DNA of 64,000 nt, from assembly GCF_003633755.1 (NCBI RefSeq), contig NZ_RBIL01000002.1, positions 1,922,001-1,986,000 on the forward strand. Direction: 5' to 3'. The position numbers and the translations under genes are program-made. The stretch is from Solirubrobacter pauli. Its GTDB lineage: Bacteria; Actinomycetota; Thermoleophilia; Solirubrobacterales; Solirubrobacteraceae. Positions 58,193 through 64,000 of the stretch are shown piece after piece; position 1 is the first letter of the stretch; the number at the start of each line of letters is the position of its first letter. The notes below the pieces were generated by a model. It was not told the origin of the DNA and did not search any database. It saw only the letters and a list, made by a program, of their open reading frames with translations.

Positions 58193-60596
58193 GGAGCTCA
58201 CCCTCCAGCTTGCTCGCCACCGCCTTCACGACCTTCTCTCGCTGCGGCGCGATCTCCTCGTCGGTCAGCGTGCGGTCCGTCGCGCGGAACTCCAGCCGGA
58301 CGGCCAGCGACGTGCGGCCCTCGTGCGCGTACACGTCGAAGACGCGCACGTCCCGCAGGAGCTTGCCGCCCGCGCCCTTGACGACCTCGACCAGCTCGGC
58401 CGCCGTGCGGTCGGCCGGGATCCAGAACGCGAGGTCCTGGCGGATCACCGGGAAGCTGGTCATGTCCTCGTAGAGCGGCGTCGTGACGGCGTGCGGGAGC
58501 ACCGCCGCCAGGTCGAGCTCGAAGCCCGCGACGCGCCCGAGGTCGAACTCCTCGGTGACGCCCGGGTGCAGCTCGCCCAGCCAGCCGGCGTCCTCGCCGT
58601 TCACGAGCACGCGGGCCGCGCGGCCCGGGTGCAGGAACGGGTCGCTGCCGCGCACGACCGTGAAGGGGACGCGGAGCGCGCCCAGCACGGCCTCGAGCAC
58701 GCCCTTGGCGGCGAAGAAGTCCGCGGTCGGCGGGTTGGGCTCACCCCACGACGCGGGGCGCAGCTTGCCGGTGAGCAGCGCGCCGAGGTGCATCCGCTCG
58801 TCCGGGAGCGGCGTCGAGCGCGCCTCCGCGGCGGTCGGCGTGCGGCCGTGCGGGCGGTCGAAGTAGACCGAGCCCTCCTCGAACAGCTTCACGTCCTCGG
58901 CGCCGCGCGCCGTGTTGTGGCGCACGCTGTTCAGCAGCGAGCCGAGCAGCGTCGTGCGCATCACGCTCAGGTCCTCCGAGAGCGGGTTGCGCAGCTTCAC
59001 GGCCGGCAGGTCGATCCGCAGCTTGCGCGCCAGCTCGGGCGACTGGAAGCTCCAGCCGATCGCCTCGCTGAAGCCCGCGCCGACGAGCGCGTCGGCCGCG
59101 CGGCGGCGCAGGCGCTGCTCGGGCGTGAGGCGGGCGCTCATGCCGTGGCCGGGGATCGTCGCCGGGAGCTTCTCCAGCCCCCACAGGCGCGCGACCTCCT
59201 CGATCAGGTCGACCTCGCGCGTGACGTCGTTGCGGCGGAAGGCCGGGACGGTCACGTCCAGGCCGTCGCCGGCGTCGTGGACGCCGAAGTCAAGGCGCTC
59301 GAGGATCTCGGCCTGCTCGCCGAGCGGGATCTCGGTGCCCAGCAGGCGCGTGACCTTCTCGTCGCGCAGCCGGATCGTCTGCGGCTCCGGGCCCGGCCCG
59401 CCGATGTCGATCGTGCCTTCCACGAGCCGGGCGCCGGTGAGCTCGAGCATCAGCTGCGTGGCGACGATCTGGCCTTCCATCGCCTGCTCGGGCGCGAGGC
59501 CCTTCTCGAAGCGGCCGCTCGCCTCGGTGCGCAGGCCGAGCTTCTGCGACGTGCGCTGCAGGGTCGGGCCGTTCCAGTTGGCCGCCTCCATCAGGACGCG
59601 GGTCGTGGTCGGCTGCACCTCGGAGCGCTGACCGCCCATGATCCCGGCGATCGAGGTCGGGCCGTCGCCGTCGTCGATCAGGTGCATGGAGCTGTCGAGC
59701 GTGCGCTCCGCGTCGTCGAGCGTGAGCATCTTCTCGCCGTCCTTCGCCCGGCGCACGACGAGCTTGCCGCCCGCGACGAGGTCGAAGTCGAACGCGTGCA
59801 GCGGCTGCCCGGTGAGCAGCATCGCGTAGTTGGTGATGTCGACGACGTTGTTGATCGGGCGCTGGCCGGCGGCCATCAGGCGCGCCTTCAGCCAGCGCGG
59901 CGACGGGCCGATCTTGACGTCCTCGAACAGGCGCGCGGTGAAGCGCGGGCAGAACTCGGGGTCCTGCACCTCGATCGTGACGCCCTCGATCGGGCCGGGC
60001 GTGCCCGGGTCCTCCGCCCACGGGGCCGGCTTCAGCGGCTGGCCGGTCGCGGCGTGGACCTCACGCGCCACGCCGTAGACGCTCAGGCAGTCCGGGCGGT
60101 TGGGCGTGATCTCGAGCTCGAGCACGTCGGTCGCGATCGGCAGGACGTCGGCGAGCGGCGTACCCGGCACGAGGTCCTCGTCGAGGACCATGATCCCCGC
60201 GTGGTCGGAGCCGATCGACACCTCGTCCTCGGCCAGGATCATGCCGTTGGACGGCACGCCGCGGAGCTTGGCCTTCTTGAGCTTGGTGCCGTCGGGCATG
60301 ACCGAGCCCGGCAGCGCGACGCCGACGGTCTGGCCCGCGGCGACGTTCGGGGCGCCGCAGACGATCGTGGCCACGTCGCCCTCGCCGATCGCGACCTGGC
60401 AGACGCTCAGCCGGTCGGCGTCCGGGTGCTGCTCGCGCTCTAGGACGCGGCCGACGACGAAGTTCTCCAGGGCGGACACGCCGTGCGTGTGCACGCGGTC
60501 GACCTCGGTGCCGGTCATCGCGAGGCGGCTGGCCAGCTTCGAGGCCTCCATGCCGGGGTCGACGTAGTCCGTCAACCAGAACAGGGGCAGCCTCAT
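58185..60596 (-). CDS. pheT: Phenylalanyl-tRNA synthetase beta subunit
   Basis: 803 residues, as expected. The N-terminal tRNA-binding (EMAP-like) domain contains VGRVLEREQHPDADRLSVCQV and IVCGAPNVAAGQTV. LEITPNRPDCLSVYGVARE opens the B1 domain; the B3/B4 editing region (GQRPINNVVDITNYAML), the B5 and catalytic-like core, and the C-terminal ferredoxin-fold anticodon domain (FPVIRQDLAFWIP) follow. With PheS it forms the alpha2-beta2 enzyme. ATG at 60596 overlaps the pheS stop by 4 nt; the upstream open frame is within pheS. Confidence 0.96.
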   Translation of the reverse strand: MRLPLFWLTDYVDPGMEASKLASRLAMTGTEVDRVHTHGVSALENFVVGRVLEREQHPDADRLSVCQVAIGEGDVATIVCGAPNVAAGQTVGVALPGSVMPDGTKLKKAKLRGVPSNGMILAEDEVSIGSDHAGIMVLDEDLVPGTPLADVLPIATDVLELEITPNRPDCLSVYGVAREVHAATGQPLKPAPWAEDPGTPGPIEGVTIEVQDPEFCPRFTARLFEDVKIGPSPRWLKARLMAAGQRPINNVVDITNYAMLLTGQPLHAFDFDLVAGGKLVVRRAKDGEKMLTLDDAERTLDSSMHLIDDGDGPTSIAGIMGGQRSEVQPTTTRVLMEAANWNGPTLQRTSQKLGLRTEASGRFEKGLAPEQAMEGQIVATQLMLELTGARLVEGTIDIGGPGPEPQTIRLRDEKVTRLLGTEIPLGEQAEILERLDFGVHDAGDGLDVTVPAFRRNDVTREVDLIEEVARLWGLEKLPATIPGHGMSARLTPEQRLRRRAADALVGAGFSEAIGWSFQSPELARKLRIDLPAVKLRNPLSEDLSVMRTTLLGSLLNSVRHNTARGAEDVKLFEEGSVYFDRPHGRTPTAAEARSTPLPDERMHLGALLTGKLRPASWGEPNPPTADFFAAKGVLEAVLGALRVPFTVVRGSDPFLHPGRAARVLVNGEDAGWLGELHPGVTEEFDLGRVAGFELDLAAVLPHAVTTPLYEDMTSFPVIRQDLAFWIPADRTAAELVEVVKGAGGKLLRDVRVFDVYAHEGRTSLAVRLEFRATDRTLTDEEIAPQREKVVKAVASKLEGELRG

Positions 60597-61648
60597 CCGA
60601 ATTGCTCCAGCAGTCGAAGGTCGTTCTCGAAGAACATGCGCAGGTCCGGCACCCGGTGCTTGAGGAAGGCGATCCGCTCGATGCCCATGCCCCAGGCGAA
60701 GCCCTGGTGCTTCTCGGGGTCGTAGCCCTCGACGTAGCCGTACAGGTTCGGGTCCACCATGCCGGCGCCGAGGATCTCGATCCAGGCCGTGCCCTTGCAC
60801 AGCGGGCAGCGCGAGCCGTCCCGCAGGAAGCCCTGCTTGCAGTTGAAGCAGCTCACGTCGAGCTCCACCGACGGCTCGGTGAACGGGAAGAAGTGCGGCC
60901 GCAGGCGGACCTCGCGGTCGTCGCCGAAGATCGCGCGGGCGAACGCGAGCAGCGTGCCCTGCAGGTCACCGAGCGTCAGGTCCTCGTCCACCGCCAGGCC
61001 TTCGACCTGGTGGAACTGCGGCGTGTGCGTCGCGTCGTTGTCGGGCCGGTAGACCCGGCCCGGGACGATGATGTAGAGCGGCGGCTCCTGCAGCTCCATC
61101 TGGCGGACCTGCATGGGGCTGGTCTGCGTGCGCAGGACCACGTCGTCGGCCACGTAGAACGTGTCCGCCTCCGACCGTGCCGGGTGGTGCACGTCGTGGT
61201 TGAGCGCGTCGAAGTTGTAGTAGGCGAGGTCGATCTCCGGGCCCTCGACCACGGAGAAGCCCAAGCCGACGAACACGTCCTCGATCTCGCGCCGGGTGGC
61301 GGTGAGGATGTGCAGGTGGCCCGCGGGCGTGGCCGGCGTGCCGGGCAGCGTCACGTCGACGACGTCCGCGGCGAGCTTGGTCTCCAGCTCGACGGCCTCG
61401 AGCTCGGCTTGGCGGCTGTCGACCGCGGCCTGCAGCGCCTGTCGCGCCTGGTTGGCGCCCTTGCCGACCGGCCCTCGCTCCTCGGGCGGGAGCTTGCCGA
61501 CGTCTCGCAACAGGTTCGGCAGCTCGGCTTTACGGCCGAGGAAGCGCACACGGATCTCCTCGAGGTCCGCGGTCGAGGCGGCGGCGGCGACCGCGGCCTC
61601 GCCCTCGGCCCGCAACTGCGCGATCCGGTCGGCGGTGGCTGTGCTCAT
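60593..61648 (-). CDS. pheS: Phenylalanyl-tRNA synthetase alpha subunit
   Basis: 351 residues. After the N-terminal coiled coil (GEAAVAAAASTADLEEIRV), class II motifs follow: FVGLGFSVVEGPEIDLAYYNFD (split across the motif 1 region), HPARSEADTFYV, TSPMQVRQM, RVYRPDNDATHTPQFHQVEG (motif 2) and the C-terminal GMGIERIAFLKHRV (motif 3). Four cysteines in CFNCKQGF and CPLCKGTAW form a zinc-ribbon-like insertion seen in many bacterial PheS. ATG at 61648 overlaps trmH by 4 nt. Confidence 0.96.
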   Translation of the reverse strand: MSTATADRIAQLRAEGEAAVAAAASTADLEEIRVRFLGRKAELPNLLRDVGKLPPEERGPVGKGANQARQALQAAVDSRQAELEAVELETKLAADVVDVTLPGTPATPAGHLHILTATRREIEDVFVGLGFSVVEGPEIDLAYYNFDALNHDVHHPARSEADTFYVADDVVLRTQTSPMQVRQMELQEPPLYIIVPGRVYRPDNDATHTPQFHQVEGLAVDEDLTLGDLQGTLLAFARAIFGDDREVRLRPHFFPFTEPSVELDVSCFNCKQGFLRDGSRCPLCKGTAWIEILGAGMVDPNLYGYVEGYDPEKHQGFAWGMGIERIAFLKHRVPDLRMFFENDLRLLEQFG

Positions 61649-62355
61649 GGGCGCGTGATCCTATTGGTGAGTTCGTACAGGGAGACGGTGGCCGCCATGG
61701 CGGCGTTCAAAGAGTCTGCGTGGGCGATCGGGATGTGGGCGACTTCGTCGCAGCCGGCGATGAACTCGTCCGACAGACCTTCGCGCTCGGCGCCCACGAC
61801 GAGCGTGACGTCGCCGTCGACGCGCTGCAGCGGCGCGCCCTCGCGCGCGGCCAGCGCGATCTTGCGGCCGGGCAGCTCGGCGGCGCTGCGGACCTTCGCG
61901 ACCGGCATCGAGAAGATCGCGCCCATCGACGCGCGCACGGCCTTGTGCGACCACGGGTCGGCGCTGCCCGGGCCGAGCGCGACTGAGCTCGCGCCGAACG
62001 CGAGCGCCGAGCGGATGACCGTGCCGACGTTGCCCGGGTCCCCCACGCCCCACAGCGCGACGCACAGCGGGCCCTGCGGCTGAGACCAGCGCATCGGGTA
62101 GACGCCGATCGCGCGCGTGGACGAGCCCAGCTGCGAGACCGTGGCCATCACGTGCGGAAGGACCGGGATGCCCTCGAGCCCGGAGTCGGAGGTGACGTAG
62201 CGGGCGACCGGATGCCAGCCGGCGGCGTCGGCCGCCTCCAGCAGGTCTTCGCCCTCGGCGACGAACGAGCCCAGCTTGTCACGCCAGCGCTTGCCGGCGA
62301 GCTTGCGGACCTCTTTGAGGGCTTCGTTGTGGGAGCTGGAGATGGCTTCAGTCAT
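61645..62355 (-). CDS. SpoU/TrmH-family RNA 2'-O-methyltransferase
   Basis: 236 residues. The N-terminal substrate-binding part (NEALKEVRKLAGKRWRDKLG, FVAEGEDLLEAADAAG) is followed by the SPOUT knot: motif 1 ALWGVGDPGNVGTVIRSALA, motif 2 VTLVVGAEREGLS, motif 3 IPIAHADSLNAAMAATVSLY. It methylates a ribose in rRNA or tRNA; the exact site cannot be told. It stands between rplT and pheS, a common place for this family. ATG at 62355 is 8 nt past the T-run of the rplT terminator, so expression may depend on readthrough or an internal promoter. Confidence 0.92.
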   Translation of the reverse strand: MTEAISSSHNEALKEVRKLAGKRWRDKLGSFVAEGEDLLEAADAAGWHPVARYVTSDSGLEGIPVLPHVMATVSQLGSSTRAIGVYPMRWSQPQGPLCVALWGVGDPGNVGTVIRSALAFGASSVALGPGSADPWSHKAVRASMGAIFSMPVAKVRSAAELPGRKIALAAREGAPLQRVDGDVTLVVGAEREGLSDEFIAGCDEVAHIPIAHADSLNAAMAATVSLYELTNRITRP

Positions 62356-62362
62356 GGGAAAC

Positions 62363-62399
62363 AAAAAAGGGCGCCGCTCCGTGTCGGAGGGGCGCCCTT
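62363..62399 (-). terminator. Rho-independent terminator/attenuator after rplT
   Basis: On the minus strand a 13-bp stem (outer AAGGGCGCC with GGCGCCCTT, inner CTCC with GGAG, one G-G mismatch) is followed by six T (62368-62363), two of them in the stem base. It is the strongest canonical terminator in the window and lies between rplT and the trmH-pheST-arg genes. Confidence 0.85.
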
Positions 62400-62426
62400 G
62401 TGAAGGCTCGGCGGATTCGAGGTTGC

Positions 62427-62786
62427 CTAGGCCGCCGAGGCCTCGCGGGCGCGGTCGACGAATCGGCGGAAGGTCTCGGGGTCGCGCACGGCGATGTCGG
62501 CCAGGACCTTGCGGTCCAGCTCGACGCCGGCCAGCGACAGGCCGTGGATGAACGTGCCGTACGACATGCCCTCCTGGCGGGCAGCCGCGTTGATGCGGGT
62601 GATCCACAGGCGGCGGAAGTCACGCTTGCGGTTGCGACGATCGCGGTACGCGTACGCGTCCGCCTTCATCATCGCTTCCTTCGCGCGCTTGTACGAGGAG
62701 TTGGCCTCCCCGCGGAAGCCCTTCGTCCGCTCGAGGACTTCGCGACGCTTCTTCTTGGCGTGGACGCTGCGCTTGACGCGGGTCAT
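62427..62786 (-). CDS. rplT: 50S ribosomal protein L20
   Basis: 119 residues. [56 protein letters not shown] and [11 protein letters not shown] are canonical L20. It binds 23S rRNA and is needed early in large-subunit assembly; in other bacteria it represses the infC operon. ATG at 62786 overlaps the rpmI stop by 4 nt. Confidence 0.97.
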   Translation of the reverse strand: MTRVKRSVHAKKKRREVLERTKGFRGEANSSYKRAKEAMMKADAYAYRDRRNRKRDFRRLWITRINAAARQEGMSYGTFIHGLSLAGVELDRKVLADIAVRDPETFRRFVDRAREASAA

Positions 62787-62986
62787 CGGCCGTTTCCGTT
62801 CAGCATCGTCTTTGCACGGCTGGCGTCACCCTTGACGAGCACGATCGGCAGCGCCATATGACGCTTGCGCTTGGGTGACTTCTTCTCGAGGATGTGGCTC
62901 GAGAAGGAGTGACGGGCCACGACCTTGCCGGTACCAGTGACCTTGAAGCGCTTCTTTGCGCCGGAGTGCGACTTCATCTTGGGCAT
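62783..62986 (-). CDS. rpmI: 50S ribosomal protein L35
   Basis: 67 residues: [20 protein letters not shown] and [14 protein letters not shown] are the L35 signature. It sits between infC and rplT in the universal infC-rpmI-rplT order. ATG at 62986, 61 nt after infC. Confidence 0.97.
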   Translation of the reverse strand: MPKMKSHSGAKKRFKVTGTGKVVARHSFSSHILEKKSPKRKRHMALPIVLVKGDASRAKTMLNGNGR

Positions 62987-63047
62987 AACCGGCGAGGCAG
63001 TATAGCCACCCGCTTCGGGGTGACCCTCACCGCCCCGCCGAGTCAGC

Positions 63048-63620
63048 TCATTCGGGCTTGTCTTCAGCCTCGGGCAACTTGCCCGGGCCGAGCATCATGG
63101 TCATGTTGCGGCCGTCCTGCTGGGGACGCTGCTCCACGACGGCGAGCTCGTCCAGATCTTCGGCGAGGCGATTGAGGATCATCTCGCCACGCTCCGGATG
63201 GGCCATCTCGCGCCCTCGGAACATGATCGTGACCTTGACCTTGTCGCGCGCCTTCAGGAAGCGCTCGACGTGGCCCTTCTTCGTGTCGTAGTCGTGCTGG
63301 GCGATCTTCGGCCGGAACTTGATCTCACGGACGTTGATCGTCTGCTGGTGCTTTCGGGCCGACTTGGCCTTCTGCGCCTGCTCGTACTTGTACTTCGAGT
63401 AGTCCAGGATGCGGACCACGGGGGGCTTGGCCTCCGCAGCCACCTCGACCAGGTCGAGGTCCTTCTCCTGTGCCCGCCGCAGGGCGTCTTGGGTGCGCAT
63501 GATGCCAACCTGCTGACCGGTGTCGTCGATGAGACGGACCTCGGGAACGCGGATGCGTTCGTTGACGCGGGTGGTATCGCGCTCCGGCGGCTGCCGGTCG
63601 AACCTACGAGGGACCGGCAT
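63048..63620 (-). CDS. infC: Translation initiation factor IF-3
   Basis: 190 residues. The N-domain reads [20 protein letters not shown], the linker [20 protein letters not shown], and the C-domain [20 protein letters not shown] with [14 protein letters not shown]-3 checks start codons and keeps 30S subunits free. Here the start appears to be a plain ATG at 63620 without a Shine-Dalgarno sequence, unlike the AUU of Escherichia coli; codons before RVNERIR are not conserved, so the true start could lie a little downstream. A TATACT -10 (63693-63688) gives a leader of about 60 nt. Confidence 0.95.
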   Translation of the reverse strand: MPVPRRFDRQPPERDTTRVNERIRVPEVRLIDDTGQQVGIMRTQDALRRAQEKDLDLVEVAAEAKPPVVRILDYSKYKYEQAQKAKSARKHQQTINVREIKFRPKIAQHDYDTKKGHVERFLKARDKVKVTIMFRGREMAHPERGEMILNRLAEDLDELAVVEQRPQQDGRNMTMMLGPGKLPEAEDKPE

Positions 63621-63687
63621 TTAGCTGGTGTGGGCGCCGAGCGTCAAGAACGCGGCGCGGTCTGGGAACGCGTATTCAACGCCCACC

Positions 63688-63693
63688 AGTATA
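63688..63693 (-). promoter_or_regulatory. -10 element of the infC operon
   Basis: TATACT on the minus strand is one base from TATAAT. The start of transcription would be near 63680. The leader can pair GGGCG with CGCCC at its two ends. The plus strand of the same site reads TATAGA (63690-63695), which may serve the divergent gene. Confidence 0.6.
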
Positions 63694-63764
63694 GACAGAT
63701 TCTGCCCGCGCGCGGAAACCTCTCGTTCCTTCAAGCACGAGCGCGCTGGGCCGAACACCCCGGC

Positions 63765-64000
63765 ATGAGCTTCAGGATCAAATCGCTGAGGAGCCGGATG
63801 CTGCTCCTCGTCCTACCGGCCGTGGTGGTGGCCGTCGGGGCCCTCACCCTCTTGTCGGTCTCGCGCGCGACGTCACACGAGACCGACTCCGCGTACCAGA
63901 CGCTGTCCGAGCGCACGCAGGCCGAGGCCGCGCGCGTCGAGACCCAGGTCTCGGCCCAGAAGCGGCTCGCCGCCTCGGCGGCGGCCGACATCGACGCCAC
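63765..64000 (+). CDS. N-terminus of a sensor/chemoreceptor-like membrane protein (cut by window edge)
   Basis: ATG at 63765 opens a frame that is still open at the last base (78 full codons). It begins MSFRIKSLRSRMLLLVLPAV with a membrane helix at about 12-33, followed by a helical extracytoplasmic region (RATSHETDSAYQTLSERTQA, VSAQKRLAASAAADIDA). This is the usual start of Cache-domain chemoreceptors or histidine kinases. The basic N-terminus and the helix fit that class, but the signalling domain lies outside the window. No Shine-Dalgarno sequence is obvious. It is divergent from infC. Confidence 0.7.
   Translation, partial: MSFRIKSLRSRMLLLVLPAVVVAVGALTLLSVSRATSHETDSAYQTLSERTQAEAARVETQVSAQKRLAASAAADIDA

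Overview
This is 64 kb of a very GC-rich chromosome from an actinobacterium. The gene content and order, a BldC-type HTH, a DnaE1-type polymerase and many apparently leaderless genes point to the Thermoleophilia/Solirubrobacterales lineage; that placement is inferred, since there is no rRNA here. Genes are densely packed, often overlapping by 1 to 4 nt. I see no insertion sequence, prophage, CRISPR array, tRNA or rRNA.

Layout, left to right. 1-4078: the N-terminal part of an MFS exporter (cut by the left edge), the helicase gene pcrA, and a divergent queuosine-salvage gene. 4081-9720: a structured leader, then two translationally coupled secreted proteins, a beta-helix protein and an M14 carboxypeptidase. 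9829-16790: a glycolate module, permease-glcD-glcE-glcF-malate synthase, taking glycolate to glyoxylate to malate. 16830-20000: an SRPBCC protein, rtcB, a membrane-anchored protein and another SRPBCC protein. 20029-21851: tusA-moeB-cysE, sulfur transfer and cysteine synthesis. 21874-27604: an RBBP9-like hydrolase, then an operon of ABC exporter, tandem-GNAT protein, cysK and esterase, and a short-chain dehydrogenase behind a 35-bp palindrome. 27699-31223: a chemoreceptor, an Rrf2 regulator and an HDOD-LuxR regulator. 31674-38923: endonuclease IV, an exported intradiol-dioxygenase-like lipoprotein, dnaE, a SelA-like PLP enzyme and a GntR regulator.

38990-49335 is the most accessory-looking part: a long low-complexity protein with an SCP2-like end, a 55-residue membrane protein, an unknown protein, HMG-CoA lyase, and a GntR-controlled operon (CoA transferase, hydantoinase A and B, N-carbamoylsarcosine-amidase-like hydrolase). 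49336-53909 holds the two strangest genes: a GAF-PAS-GAF-GGDEF-EAL protein ending in a BldC/MerR-like DNA-binding domain, and just downstream a signal-peptide/TM protein carrying a sigma-70 region-4-like helix-turn-helix. 54023-63620 is a long housekeeping array on the minus strand, infC-rpmI-rplT-terminator-trmH-pheS-pheT-argC-argJ-argB-argD. The right edge cuts a chemoreceptor-like gene.

A window-wide signal is a TANNNT hexamer placed 7 to 9 nt before the start codon of many first genes that lack a Shine-Dalgarno sequence. This implies leaderless mRNAs and helps fix several non-ATG starts.
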